Below the pieces are notes generated by a model. It ran no database searches, was not told where the DNA came from, and worked only from the letters and a program-made list of their open reading frames with translations. A DNA stretch of 64,000 bases, taken from Acidobacteriota bacterium (lineage in GTDB: Bacteria > Acidobacteriota > Holophagae > Holophagales > Holophagaceae). The number at the start of each line of letters is the position of its first letter. Within the stretch, counting starts at the first letter, position 1. This document shows positions 8,305 through 17,642 of the stretch, piece by piece. The stretch spans positions 372,001-436,000 of the forward strand of contig JACPUT010000018.1 in assembly GCA_016192145.1 (NCBI GenBank), written 5' to 3'. A program made the translations under genes and the position numbers.

Positions 8305-9624
8305 TTAGCGCATGGCCTCCATGGGACTCAGCCGGCTCGCCTTCAAGGCGGGGTAGAGGCCGAAGACCACGGACAGGGTGAGGGCCACGATCCAGGCCAT
8401 GAGGAGCCCGAAGGGATTCACCACCAGCCCGTAGGGGAAGTTGGCGCTGAGGGCCTTGCAGAGCAGGCTGCCGAACACCGTGCCGCCCAGGGCGCCCAGG
8501 GCCGCGAGCACCACGGCCTCGAGCAGGAACTGGATGAAGATCTCGTGATCCGAGGCGCCCAGGGACTTGCGCAGGCCGATCTCGAATCGCCGGTCGCTGA
8601 AGGAGATGAGCATCACGCTGAGCACGCCCACCCCGCCCACCAGCAGCACCGTGCCGGCGAGGCTCAGCAGCACCACGCGCCAGCCGAAGATCTGGGCGAG
8701 GAACTGCTGGTAGCTCTTGGCCAGCTCCTGATCGAGATCCACCATCTCCACGTCCTCGATGCCATGGTGGGCCTGCTTCACGCGGCCCAGCATGAGGGCG
8801 CTCACCTCGGTCATGTCCCGCTTGGCGTTGAGCTTCACGGCCACCTGGCTGAGCTTGTGGGTGGGATCCAGGCGGTCCATGTAGGCCTCCAGGGGCACCA
8901 GCATGCCGTTGGCGTCCATCCACGTGTCATCGCTGATGATGCCGATGGGGGCGAGCACCCCTACGATGAGGAAGGCCTGGCCCTGCAGCTGCACGGTGCG
9001 GCCCACGGGATCGGCGCCGCCGAAGAGCTTGTTGGACATGGTGCCGCCGATGACGGCCACGGCGCTGCGGCGGCGCTGATCATCCTCGGTGAGGCCCCGG
9101 CCCAGGACGACGGGGCGGTTCATGATGGGCGAGTAGGCGGGTGAGACGCCGTGCACGAACACGCGCTCGCTGGCGGCGGCCACGCGGACGTTCATCTGCT
9201 TGGTGGCCTTCGGCAGGAAGGCCATGACCTTGGGGTGGGGCGTGGTGAGGCGGCTCAGGTCCTCATAGCGGAGCCCGGGGCTCATGGCGAACCGCTTCTG
9301 CTCCTCAAACGTCTCCGGGGCCTTGGGCGCGATCATCACCGTGCCATCCCAGCTCATGCCCGAAAAGGAAGTGCCGATCTTGTCGACGACGCCATCCAGC
9401 ACGGAGGTCATCACCACCAGGGCGAAGACGCCGAGCATCAGCAACGTGAGCGTGAGCATGCTGCGGAGCTTGTGGGACCACAGCTCGGTGAGCCCGGTGC
9501 GCACGATTTCCCAGAGCATGCCCAGGCGGGTGGCCAAGGAGAACCGGTGGCCGGACAAGGCCGGGGCGGGAGCTTCCGTGTCGAGGATGGATGGGCCGGG
9601 AGAGCGGAGGACGTTCTCACTCAT
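8305..9624 (-). CDS. MacB-like ABC transporter permease (second copy)
   Basis: A 439-residue permease of the MacB/FtsX type: an N-terminal membrane helix around residues 45-70, a large periplasmic MacB_PCD domain, then three helices near the C-terminus ending in the family motif GLYPALKASRLSPMEAMR. The start overlaps the stop of the preceding permease gene by 8 bp (ATGAGTGA), a sign of translational coupling. With the neighbouring permease it probably forms a heterodimer driven by the ATPase encoded upstream. It exports or extracts a substrate from the periplasmic side; substrate unknown. Confidence 0.92.
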   Translation of the reverse strand: MSENVLRSPGPSILDTEAPAPALSGHRFSLATRLGMLWEIVRTGLTELWSHKLRSMLTLTLLMLGVFALVVMTSVLDGVVDKIGTSFSGMSWDGTVMIAPKAPETFEEQKRFAMSPGLRYEDLSRLTTPHPKVMAFLPKATKQMNVRVAAASERVFVHGVSPAYSPIMNRPVVLGRGLTEDDQRRRSAVAVIGGTMSNKLFGGADPVGRTVQLQGQAFLIVGVLAPIGIISDDTWMDANGMLVPLEAYMDRLDPTHKLSQVAVKLNAKRDMTEVSALMLGRVKQAHHGIEDVEMVDLDQELAKSYQQFLAQIFGWRVVLLSLAGTVLLVGGVGVLSVMLISFSDRRFEIGLRKSLGASDHEIFIQFLLEAVVLAALGALGGTVFGSLLCKALSANFPYGLVVNPFGLLMAWIVALTLSVVFGLYPALKASRLSPMEAMR

Positions 9625-10870
9625 AACGAAGGGCCTCCATGGGTGAGAGCCGCGAGGCCTTCCAAGCGGGGAAGAGGGCGAAGACGACGCCGAAGGCGGA
9701 GGCGAGCAAGTAGGCCCAGATGAAGCTGGCGGGCTCCACGTGGAGGGGCACGCCGATGAACCAGGTGATGAACCAGGAGAAGCCCACACCGAGGACCACG
9801 CCCACGAGGCTGCCCAGGATCGTGAGGAGCAGGGCCTCCGTCATGAACTCCTTGAAGACTTCGCGTCCGCTGGCGCCCAGGGCCATCTTCACGCCGACCT
9901 CGCGAACGCGTTCCTTGAGGCTGGCCATCTGGATGTTGACGTTCACCAGCCCGCCGCCCAGCAGGGCCAGCACCCCGGAGAGCATGAAGATGATGTTGTA
10001 GACGTCGCCCTGGCTGCGGCGCTTGCGGACGCGCGCCGCGACGTCATCGAGGCGGAAATCATCCTGCTGGCGGTGGTTGGCCTTCAGGACGGCGCCCAGT
10101 TCCTTGGAGAAGGCTTCCATCACATCCATGTTGGGGATGCGGAAGGTCATCCGATCCAGGCGCTGGTACCCGTCGCCCTGCATGCGGCGCTGGACGAGCG
10201 TGGCGGGCAGGGCGATGAGCTTGTTGAAGCGGGCGAAGATGTTGCCTTGGCCCGGCTGATTGCGGAAGCGGAACACCCGCTCCCGGAGCACCCCCACCAC
10301 TTTGACGGGGATGTCGCCCACGCGGATTGTCTGGCCCAAGGCGCTGCCGGTGGGGAAGAAGGTGGCTTCGGCCTCGCTCCCGAGGATGGCCACGGGGGCG
10401 GCGGATTCCACGTCGGCCATGGAGAAGAGGCGGCCTTCCTTGAGATCGAAGCCCTCCACCGCGAGGTAATCGGCGCCGATGCCCTTGATGCCCCGGTCCT
10501 GATCGGCGAACTCGGAGCGCACCCGGGCCCGCGCGTTCTTCTGCACGCTGAGGCCTTCGACCTCATCGGGCTTCAGGGCGCGCCCCTCTTCGCCATCCTG
10601 GGTGCGGAGGCCGATGTTGGCCTGCACGAGGGCGGTGGGGGCGCCATCCGAGACCAGGGGTTTGGGCTGCACGTTCAGCTTGTCCATGCCACCCATGCGG
10701 ACGTAGAGTTCGTCGCTGCGCTTGCGCTGGCTATCGCTGATGGAGAAGCCGCCGAGCACGGAGGCCACGCCCAGCATCACGCCGAGCGCCTGGAGGGTGG
10801 AGCGGCCGAGGTTGTCCCGGATCTCCAGCCAGGCGTCGAGCAGGCGTTCCTTGAAGGCCCCGGTTCCCAT
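9617..10870 (-). CDS. MacB-like ABC transporter permease (first copy)
   Basis: A 417-residue MacB-family permease with the same layout as its neighbour: N-terminal helix (LQALGVMLGVASVLGGFS), periplasmic domain, three C-terminal helices and the end motif LFPAWKASRLSPMEALRYE. Its ATG follows the ATPase stop codon with no spacer (TAG then ATG). Two non-identical permeases in tandem suggest a heterodimeric transporter, unlike E. coli MacB, where ATPase and permease are fused in one chain. Confidence 0.92.
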   Translation of the reverse strand: MGTGAFKERLLDAWLEIRDNLGRSTLQALGVMLGVASVLGGFSISDSQRKRSDELYVRMGGMDKLNVQPKPLVSDGAPTALVQANIGLRTQDGEEGRALKPDEVEGLSVQKNARARVRSEFADQDRGIKGIGADYLAVEGFDLKEGRLFSMADVESAAPVAILGSEAEATFFPTGSALGQTIRVGDIPVKVVGVLRERVFRFRNQPGQGNIFARFNKLIALPATLVQRRMQGDGYQRLDRMTFRIPNMDVMEAFSKELGAVLKANHRQQDDFRLDDVAARVRKRRSQGDVYNIIFMLSGVLALLGGGLVNVNIQMASLKERVREVGVKMALGASGREVFKEFMTEALLLTILGSLVGVVLGVGFSWFITWFIGVPLHVEPASFIWAYLLASAFGVVFALFPAWKASRLSPMEALRYE

Positions 10871-11641
10871 CTAAACCCCGCCTGCGAGGAGGGGTCGACC
10901 CAGCTCGACGTGATGCTCAGCCTCGCGGGTACCCGGAATTTTGGAGGCCTTTGGGGCCTCCAAAGTTCCACCCGCGTAGGCTTCGCCATCCCGGATCTCG
11001 ATGCGGCGCTGGGCCTGGGCGGCGATGGACGGATCATGGGTGACGAGCACCAGGGTGTTGCCCTGGGCGTTCAGTTCGCGGAACAGGTCCAGCACCTCGG
11101 CGCCGGTCTTGGAGTCCAGGGCGCCGGTGGGTTCATCCGCCAGGAGCAGGGTGGGGCGGTTGGCCAAGGCGCGAGCCACGGCCACGCGCTGCTTCTGACC
11201 GCCGGAGAGGGTGGCGGGCAGTTTGAGGGCCTTGTCCTCGAGGCCGACTTTCACGAGCAGTTCCATGGCGCGTTCCCGGCGTTCCTTGCGGCCCACGCCC
11301 GCGTAAAGCATGGGCAACTCCACGTTGCGCACGATGCTCGCCTTGGGGAGGAGGTTGTAGCTCTGGAAGACGAACCCGATCTTCTCGTTCCGGATGCGGG
11401 CGAGCTCTGAACCGGAGAGGCCCTGGACCTCATGGCCATCCAGGACGTAGCGACCGTCCGAGGGTGAATCCAGGCAGCCGAGGATGGCCATGAGGGTGGA
11501 TTTGCCGGAGCCGGAGGGGCCGATGAGGGCCACGAACTCGCCTGGCTCCACGCTGATATCGATGCCTCGGAGGGCATGCACGGCCTGGCCATTGGTGCCG
11601 TAGACCTTAGTGAGGCTGTGGGTCTGGATGACAGGGGACAT
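10871..11641 (-). CDS. MacB/LolD-type ABC transporter ATP-binding protein
   Basis: A 256-residue ATPase with Walker [10 protein letters not shown] at 41-49, Q-loop [10 protein letters not shown], signature [15 protein letters not shown], Walker [13 protein letters not shown] and the H-loop THD, all intact. The spacing matches the LolD/MacB subfamily. GGAG precedes ATG 11641. It sits between the adaptor gene and the two permease genes, completing a tripartite export system; an outer-membrane TolC partner is not in the window. Confidence 0.95.
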   Translation of the reverse strand: MSPVIQTHSLTKVYGTNGQAVHALRGIDISVEPGEFVALIGPSGSGKSTLMAILGCLDSPSDGRYVLDGHEVQGLSGSELARIRNEKIGFVFQSYNLLPKASIVRNVELPMLYAGVGRKERRERAMELLVKVGLEDKALKLPATLSGGQKQRVAVARALANRPTLLLADEPTGALDSKTGAEVLDLFRELNAQGNTLVLVTHDPSIAAQAQRRIEIRDGEAYAGGTLEAPKASKIPGTREAEHHVELGRPLLAGGV

Positions 11642-11655
11642 GCTCGCTCCGGGAA

Positions 11656-11733
11656 GGCTGGAGGCTGCAGGCTGGAGACCGGAGGAAGGATGGGGCACGG
11701 CGGCCTCCAGTCTCCGGTCTCCAGACTCCGGCC
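11656..11733. repeat. Opposed 7-bp tandem arrays in the macA-like/ATPase gap
   Basis: Five units of about GGCTGGA (11656-11690) face four units of about TCCRGWC (11706-11733), which are the complement of the same GRCYGGA heptad. The second array ends at the stop codon of the adaptor gene. The two arms can pair into an imperfect hairpin with a loop of about 15 nt. Confidence 0.7.
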
Positions 11734-12959
11734 TAGTTGTTGTCGTCGTCCTTCTCGACCTTCTTCTTCGACACGTCCTCGAGGGCGACCTGTTCATCGG
11801 CCTTCAAGCCGCTCAGGACTTCCACGCGCTCCAGGGTGGCGATGCCGGCCTTGACGGGCACCACATCGAAATATTCCTTCCAGTGGTCGGAGAGCCAGAT
11901 GAACTTGGTGCGACCGGAGAGGCCATCCTTGGCCTGCTGGACCTGCTCGGGCTTGAGGCCCGCCTTCAGGCGGTAGACCACCGTCTGGCCATCCTTGCGC
12001 TGCAGGGCTTCGAGGGGGATGCTCACGGCCTTCTCGCGCTTCTCGCCCAGGATCTCGACGTTGGCGCTCATGCCGGTGCGGAAGGCCTCCGAGAGCTCAT
12101 CCAGGGTGATCTCCACCTCGAAGACCTTGATCTTCTCCACGACCTTGGCCGCGGGAGCCACGAAGCGGACCTTCCCGCTGAAGGCCTTCTGGGGGTAGGC
12201 ATCCAGGTTCACGCGGACGGGTTGACCCACCTTGACCTTGGCGATGTCCACCTCGTTGAGGTTCACGCGGATGATGAGGGACTTGAGGTCGGCCACGGTG
12301 AACACCACGGTGCCGGCATTGAAGCTGGAGACGCCGCTGGTGATGGTGTCCCCCAGCTCCACGCCCTTCTTGATCACCACGCCGGTCATGGGGCTGGCCA
12401 CGCGGGCGATCTGGGAGGAGGCGTTGCCGCTGATGGGGATGCCCCGATCTTCGACGATCTGGTACTTCATCTGGGCGTTCTTGTAGCTCTCTTCGGAGAG
12501 ATCCCTTTTGGTCTTGGCGTCGCGATGGGCCTGCTCGGAGATGAGCCCGGCCTTGAAGAGGGCCGCCTGCTGCGTGTACTCCCGTTCGGCGTTCTGGAAG
12601 TTGAGCTGGGATTGGGCCAGGCCGCCTTTCACATCGGAGAGCGTCTGGGCCTGGTTCACGTCGGGCTCCACCTCGGCGAGGGTCTGGCCCGCGCTCACCA
12701 CGGCCCCCTCCCGCACCTTCAGCCCGACGATGCGGCCGGACACGGAGCTCTTCACATCCACCTTGGTGAATGGATCCACGGTGCCGACCTCCCGGACGCT
12801 CACCTGGAGGTCCTCCGCCTGGACCTTGCCAAGGCGGAAGGGGTAATTCTGCTCCCCCTTGCCCTTATCGCCGCCCTTAGCAGTGACGAGGAGGCCGCCG
12901 ATGATCACCACCGCCGCCGTGGACGCGATAACCCAACGCTTTTTCATAGGGAACCCCAT
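11733..12959 (-). CDS. MacA-like periplasmic adaptor (membrane fusion) protein
   Basis: About 408 residues. A membrane anchor (KKRWVIASTAAVVIIGG) leads to a HlyD/RND-adaptor fold: a lipoyl half-motif (GRIVGLKVREGAVVSAGQTLAEV), an alpha-hairpin coiled coil (about residues 90-160), the second lipoyl half (PMTGVVIKKGVELGDTI), and beta-barrel and membrane-proximal domains. It would link the inner-membrane transporter to an outer-membrane channel. Start 12959 has GGAG 8 bases upstream; ATG 12947 (MKKRW) is the alternative. The C-terminus is very acidic and lysine-rich. Confidence 0.9.
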   Translation of the reverse strand: MGFPMKKRWVIASTAAVVIIGGLLVTAKGGDKGKGEQNYPFRLGKVQAEDLQVSVREVGTVDPFTKVDVKSSVSGRIVGLKVREGAVVSAGQTLAEVEPDVNQAQTLSDVKGGLAQSQLNFQNAEREYTQQAALFKAGLISEQAHRDAKTKRDLSEESYKNAQMKYQIVEDRGIPISGNASSQIARVASPMTGVVIKKGVELGDTITSGVSSFNAGTVVFTVADLKSLIIRVNLNEVDIAKVKVGQPVRVNLDAYPQKAFSGKVRFVAPAAKVVEKIKVFEVEITLDELSEAFRTGMSANVEILGEKREKAVSIPLEALQRKDGQTVVYRLKAGLKPEQVQQAKDGLSGRTKFIWLSDHWKEYFDVVPVKAGIATLERVEVLSGLKADEQVALEDVSKKKVEKDDDNN

Positions 12960-13048
12960 GGGAAAGACTCCGAGCAAGCCGGATGCTGTTCCTGGGGTAC
13001 GGGGGGGCCTGGGGGTGGTTTAGAGGGGAGAGGCCGGGGAGGTGGCCC

Positions 13049-13069
13049 TCCAGTCTCTGGCCTCCAGCT
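13049..13069. repeat. Short heptad array after the chemoreceptor gene
   Basis: Three units (TCCAGTC, TCTGGCC, TCCAGCT) of the same heptad family as at 11706-11733 lie 3 bp from the stop codon of the chemoreceptor gene. A weaker purine-rich counterpart precedes them at about 13023-13045. Confidence 0.5.
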
Positions 13070-13072
13070 TGG

Positions 13073-14662
13073 TCACGCGGTCTTGAAGCGCTTCACCCGG
13101 TTCTGGAGGTCCTGGGCCAATTGGGCCAGCTGATCAGCGGTGCGGGCCGTCTCCTGGATGGTGGCGGCCAGCTGGATGGTGGCGCTGGCGTTGCGCTCCA
13201 CCATGCTGGAAGTCTCGCCCATCCCCTGCACGACGGATTCCGTGGCCTTGCCCTGCTCCTCCATGGCCAGGGCGATGGTGCGGATGTGGTCCGTGTTCTC
13301 CTTCATGTTGCCTTCGATGAGTTCGAGACTTCGGCCGGCGGCGTCCACGGCGCTGGCGCCCACCTCGACGCGCTGCTTGCTCTCCTGGATGAGCTGGGTG
13401 ATCTCCTTGGCGGCGGCGGCGCTGCGTTCCGCGAGCTTGCGGACTTCCTCGGCCACGACGGCGAAGCCTTTGCCCATGGCCCCCGCCTTGGCGGCCTCGA
13501 TGGCCGCGTTGAGGCTCAGGAGGTTGGTTTGGCGGGCGATGTCCTGGATCACGGTGGTGATGCGGCCAACCTTGTCGCTGCTCTCCTCGATGGCGGCCAT
13601 GGCCCGGGCGCTCTCGCGCACGCTGTCGGCGCCCTGCTGGGTGGTGAATTGGGCGGATTCGGCAAGGCTCTCCACCTTGCGGGTGTTGTCCAGCACCCCA
13701 TGCATGGAGGCGCTCATCTCCACGAGGGCGGCGGAACTATCCTCCACGGCCTGACGCTGGACTTCGGAGGCCTTGCGCAGCTCGTCGGTGGTGGCGTTGA
13801 TCTCCTCGGTGGTGGCGCTCAGCTCGGTGGCGCTGGAAGCCGTGCCATCCGCGGCCTGCACGATGGCCACGATGTCGAAGCGGAGCTGTTCCACGACCTC
13901 ATTGTAGGTGCGGCCCATCATGCCCAGCTCGTCGGTGCCGGAGAGGATGCTCTTCTTGGTGAGGTCGCCTGCGGCCAGGCTCGTGAGGCGGCTTTTCAAG
14001 TGCTCGGCGGCCCCCGAGACCTGGCGGCTCACGTAAGTCGCGAACCAGTAGCCGGCTAGAACGGCAACGATGCAGGAGAAAAGCATGTAGCGCTTGGCAT
14101 CCCCGGCGAGGACCTCCATGAGGTCCAGGCTCACCACGGTTTCCTTGCCCTGGAACTCGAGCAGGGCGTCCAATCCCTTCCGGGCCTTCTCCAACAGTTC
14201 CCGCCCCAGGTTCTGCCGTTCGAAACGGCCCATGGCCTTGGCCTTCTCCAGATTCGCGGGGAACTCGGCGACGAAGGCGCGGCAATCCCGGCTGGCGGAA
14301 GCCACGATGACCTTCTCCTCGGCCGTCCAGGAGGGATTGCCTTCGATTTCCTTGAGGAGATTCTCCAGGTCATCTTGGGCTTTTTGAACCTTGGGGGCCA
14401 TGGCCTGGAGGAAGGCGGGATCCTCGGCCCCGGCGAAGGAGGCCTTGTGCTCGCCCCGCAGGAGGTTGAAGGTGTACCTGGCCTTGGCGGCCACCTGCTG
14501 GTGGTGGAGGTTGCCCTTGGTCTCCAGGGCATTGTCGCGGACCTGGCCGAGGGCCCTCCAAACGAGGACCGTGAGGACCACGAGCACGGCCATCTGGCCT
14601 GCCCACAGGAAGAGAAACTTCCCTTTGATGCTCAGGTTCTTCAGATAAGAAGACAGATTCAT
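13073..14662 (-). CDS. Methyl-accepting chemotaxis protein
   Basis: A 529-residue transmembrane chemoreceptor. There is a first helix at about 18-38, a 150-residue periplasmic four-helix-type sensor, a second helix ([20 protein letters not shown]) and a HAMP linker. A long cytoplasmic coiled coil follows, with the conserved hairpin tip [20 protein letters not shown]. No C-terminal CheR/CheB-tethering pentapeptide is visible. GGAG lies 10 bases before ATG 14662. Ligand unknown. No che genes lie nearby. Confidence 0.93.
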   Translation of the reverse strand: MNLSSYLKNLSIKGKFLFLWAGQMAVLVVLTVLVWRALGQVRDNALETKGNLHHQQVAAKARYTFNLLRGEHKASFAGAEDPAFLQAMAPKVQKAQDDLENLLKEIEGNPSWTAEEKVIVASASRDCRAFVAEFPANLEKAKAMGRFERQNLGRELLEKARKGLDALLEFQGKETVVSLDLMEVLAGDAKRYMLFSCIVAVLAGYWFATYVSRQVSGAAEHLKSRLTSLAAGDLTKKSILSGTDELGMMGRTYNEVVEQLRFDIVAIVQAADGTASSATELSATTEEINATTDELRKASEVQRQAVEDSSAALVEMSASMHGVLDNTRKVESLAESAQFTTQQGADSVRESARAMAAIEESSDKVGRITTVIQDIARQTNLLSLNAAIEAAKAGAMGKGFAVVAEEVRKLAERSAAAAKEITQLIQESKQRVEVGASAVDAAGRSLELIEGNMKENTDHIRTIALAMEEQGKATESVVQGMGETSSMVERNASATIQLAATIQETARTADQLAQLAQDLQNRVKRFKTA

Positions 14663-14723
14663 GGCGAGGCACTCCAAGGCGATGTCGTCTCAGCGGCGCC
14701 AGGGAGGGGGCTCTTGAGTTCTG

Positions 14724-15662
14724 TCAGCTCAGGAAGACGCCTGCCGTCAACAGCTCCACCTTGGGAAAGGGCTCTCCCAGCGCCTGGTCCGCCTGGGCGG
14801 CCAACGCCTGGACCAGCTTGTCCTGGAGCCCAGGTTCCGGGAGCCAGCCCTGGGTTTCCAGCCAGCCTTCAAATCGGGGCAGGGGATCCTTCGCCTTCCA
14901 CTCGGCCAGGAGGCCCGGGTCCACGTAGCGCTGGTCGTCATGCTCCGCATGACCTGACATGCGGAAGGTTTCGCAGACCAGGAAGACGGGGCCCAGGCCC
15001 ATGAGGCACTGCTGCCGGGCGAAGGCCGCGGCCTGGTAGACGGCCTTGGCGTCGTTGCCATCCACCGTGAGGGTGTAGGCGCCCTGGCTGCGGTCCGCCA
15101 GGCGGCCCTTCATCTGCTTCTCCGGTGGCGTGGAGTACGCGAAGCCGTTCGACTCGCCTACGACGATGAGGGGGAGCTTGTGCACCACGGCGAAGTTGAG
15201 GCCTTCGTAGAAGGCGCCCGTGGAGCTGCCGCCATCGCCGATCCAGGTCATGGCCACGTTCGCCTTGCCCTCCTGGCGGAAGGCCAGGGCCACGCCCGCC
15301 ATCACCGGCACGAGGGCGCCCAGCATGGAGGTGGGGGCGATGAGCCCTTTGGCCACATCCCCGAAGTGGTTGTTGTGCTCACGCCCGCCCGTGGGGGAGG
15401 TGGCCCGGCCGAGGTACTGGCGGAACACGTCCAGGGGCTGGGCGCCCCGGGCGAGCATTGAACCGAGGTTGCGGATCAGGGGGCCGATGGCATCCCCCTC
15501 CTCCAGGGCGAGCGCCGTGCCCACGGCGGTGGCTTCCTGGCCCAAGGAGCGGTAGACCCCGCCCATGGTGTGCCCCTGGCGGAACAGGGTGACGAGCCGC
15601 TCCTCCGTGAGCCGGGTGAGCAACATCAGTTCGTGCAGTCGGAGCGCGGTGGCCTGATCCAT
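14724..15662 (-). CDS. Thiamine-diphosphate dehydrogenase E1 component, alpha subunit
   Basis: A 312-residue alpha subunit of the pyruvate / branched-chain 2-oxoacid / acetoin dehydrogenase type. The ThDP-binding motif is clear: GDGGSSTGAFYEGLNFA, followed by VVGESNGFAYSTP. The phosphorylation-loop region (FRMSGHAEHDDQRYV) matches bacterial E1-alpha. The beta subunit, E2 and E3 are not adjacent, so it is encoded apart from its partners or works with a distant operon. It is divergent from the GNAT gene with only 19 bp between starts. Confidence 0.88.
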   Translation of the reverse strand: MDQATALRLHELMLLTRLTEERLVTLFRQGHTMGGVYRSLGQEATAVGTALALEEGDAIGPLIRNLGSMLARGAQPLDVFRQYLGRATSPTGGREHNNHFGDVAKGLIAPTSMLGALVPVMAGVALAFRQEGKANVAMTWIGDGGSSTGAFYEGLNFAVVHKLPLIVVGESNGFAYSTPPEKQMKGRLADRSQGAYTLTVDGNDAKAVYQAAAFARQQCLMGLGPVFLVCETFRMSGHAEHDDQRYVDPGLLAEWKAKDPLPRFEGWLETQGWLPEPGLQDKLVQALAAQADQALGEPFPKVELLTAGVFLS

Positions 15663-15681
15663 CCCGATAGGATAGAGCACT

Positions 15682-16164
15682 ATGTTGACGATCCGCCCCG
15701 CCGTCCCCGCCGATATCCCGCTGATCCTCGCCTACATCGGGGAGCTGGCGGAGTACGAGAAGGCCCCGGAGGCCGCCGTGGCCAAGGCGGAGGATCTGAG
15801 GGTCCATCTCTTCGGCGAGCGCCCGCTGGCCTTCGTGGAAATGGCGGAGTGGGAAGGTCGCCCCGCGGGCTTCGCTTTCTGGTTCTTCAACTTCAGCACT
15901 TGGGAAGGCAAGCCGGGCCTCTACCTGGAGGACCTCTGGGTGCGCCCCGAGTTCCGGGGCTTCGGGATCGGGAAGTCCCTGTTGCGCCACCTGGCCCGAT
16001 TGGCGGTGGCGAAGGGTTGCACCCGCTACCAGTGGCAGGTGTTGGACTGGAACACCCCGGCCATCGATTTTTATGAGGCCCAGGGGGCGGGGGTGATGAG
16101 GGAATGGCTCACCTGCCGCGTGGAGGGCGAGGCCTTGAAGGCCCTCGCGGCGGGCGCTCCGTGA
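15682..16164 (+). CDS. GNAT-family N-acetyltransferase
   Basis: A 160-residue single-domain acetyltransferase. The acetyl-CoA loop is RGFGIGKSLL, preceded by the strand LYLEDLWVRPEFR and followed by WQVLDWNTPAIDFYEAQGA, typical of the diamine-acetyltransferase-like branch. Substrate is probably a polyamine or other small amine, but this is inference. The stop overlaps the start of the next gene by 4 bases (GTGA), so the two are translationally coupled. Confidence 0.9.
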   Translation: MLTIRPAVPADIPLILAYIGELAEYEKAPEAAVAKAEDLRVHLFGERPLAFVEMAEWEGRPAGFAFWFFNFSTWEGKPGLYLEDLWVRPEFRGFGIGKSLLRHLARLAVAKGCTRYQWQVLDWNTPAIDFYEAQGAGVMREWLTCRVEGEALKALAAGAP

Positions 16165-17573
16165 AGGGGCTGCGGCGCCTTGGCGATGCGGTGGGCGCCG
16201 CCCACCTTTGGGTGGTGGGCGGCGCCCTGCGGGATGAGCTGCTGGGACGGCCCCACGGCGACTGGGATCTGGCCACGGACCTCCTTCCCGAGGAAGTGAT
16301 GCGGCGGGTGCGCGCCGGCGGCCTGAAGGCGCTGCCCACGGGCCTTCAGCATGGCACGGTCACCGCCGTCGTCGAGGGCGAGGCCTTCGAGGTCACCACC
16401 TTCCGCAGCGAGGGGGGCTACACCGATGGCCGCCATCCGGATCAGGTGAAGCTGGGCGTGACGTTGGAGGAGGACCTCTCCCGGCGCGATTTCACCATCA
16501 ACGCCCTGGCCCTGCCGCTGGGCGAGCTGGGGCACGTGGATGCCCGGAACCGCATCGTGGATCCCTTCGGTGGCCGGCAGGATCTCGCCGCCAAGCTCAT
16601 CCGCGCCGTAGGAGATCCCGGTACGCGCTTCCATGAGGATGGGCTGCGGCCCTTGAGGGCCTGCCGGTTCGCGGCGCAGCTGGGCTTCGATCTGGACCCG
16701 GGCACGGAGGCCGCCATCCGGCCCTGCTTGGGGATCGTGGCGAAGGTGGCCGTGGAGCGCGTGCAGGTGGAGCTGACCAAACTGCTCATGGGGCCCTGGG
16801 TCACGAAGGGGCTGCGTCTCCTGGAGGCCACGGGCCTGCTGGACCAGTGCCTGCCCGAGCTGCGCCCCATGGTGGGATGCCTCCAGAACCGGCACCACCG
16901 TTATGACGTCTGGGAGCACACGTTGCGGGCCCTGGCCTGTGAAACCACGGCGAAGGCGGATCTCCGGTGGGGGTTGCTCCTGCACGATCTGGGCAAGCCC
17001 ACCTCCGCAACCAGGGGAGAGGACGGCGAGATCCACCACTTCGGGCACGAGGATCGTTCGGTGGCGATGGCGGCGGAGATGCTCCGACGCCTGAAATGCA
17101 GCCATGCCCTCATCGGCCGTGTTGAGGCGCTGATCCGGCACCACGGTGTCCATCCCACGCAGGATTGGGGCGATCCGGCATGCCGGCGATTCCTGCGTCG
17201 GCTCCGGGAAGACGGCCTTTCCCTGGCCGATTGGACGGCCTTTCGCCTTCCGGATCAGTGGGCGAAGGGTTGGGGCGATGCCGAAGGCCAACGGGAGGGC
17301 CTGCCCGGGGAGCCCTACCGCAGCGACGTCGAGGTGGCCTGTCTGACCACGCGGGATCGGCTCCAGGCTCTGCTGGATGCCCAGCCCCCGCTCACGGCCA
17401 AGGAATTGGCCTTGGATGGCCGGGCTTTGATGGCCCTGGCGGATCGGCCCGGTGGGCCCTGGTTGGGAGAGCTGCAGCGGTATTTATTGGAATCGGTGCT
17501 GGAAAATCCCAAGGTCAATACGGCCGAGTCGCTGGCAAACGAGGCGCGGGAGTGGCTTGCGGAGTCGACCTGA
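16161..17573 (+). CDS. CCA tRNA nucleotidyltransferase / poly(A) polymerase family with HD domain
   Basis: 470 residues from GTG 16161. The class II nucleotidyltransferase head is present: WVVGGALRDELLGRPHGDWD, with the metal-binding DxD in GDWDLATD, then RRDFTINALAL and an RFAAQLGF helix. An HD hydrolase domain follows (LLHDLGKP, HFGHEDRS, IRHHGVHP). HD-containing members commonly add or repair the tRNA CCA end. A GTG start coupled to the GNAT stop fits better than upstream ATG 16104, which would overlap the GNAT gene by 61 bases. Confidence 0.9.
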   Translation: MKGLRRLGDAVGAAHLWVVGGALRDELLGRPHGDWDLATDLLPEEVMRRVRAGGLKALPTGLQHGTVTAVVEGEAFEVTTFRSEGGYTDGRHPDQVKLGVTLEEDLSRRDFTINALALPLGELGHVDARNRIVDPFGGRQDLAAKLIRAVGDPGTRFHEDGLRPLRACRFAAQLGFDLDPGTEAAIRPCLGIVAKVAVERVQVELTKLLMGPWVTKGLRLLEATGLLDQCLPELRPMVGCLQNRHHRYDVWEHTLRALACETTAKADLRWGLLLHDLGKPTSATRGEDGEIHHFGHEDRSVAMAAEMLRRLKCSHALIGRVEALIRHHGVHPTQDWGDPACRRFLRRLREDGLSLADWTAFRLPDQWAKGWGDAEGQREGLPGEPYRSDVEVACLTTRDRLQALLDAQPPLTAKELALDGRALMALADRPGGPWLGELQRYLLESVLENPKVNTAESLANEAREWLAEST

Positions 17574-17642
17574 CGGAAATTGATTCCCGATTGCAATGAC
17601 CGATACCGGGGGGAGTTCGTCCAATCGATTCGGGAGTTCGCC

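Noticed and set aside
11656-11733. CRISPR-like array
   Set aside because: The period is 7 bp with no spacers; it is a short tandem repeat.
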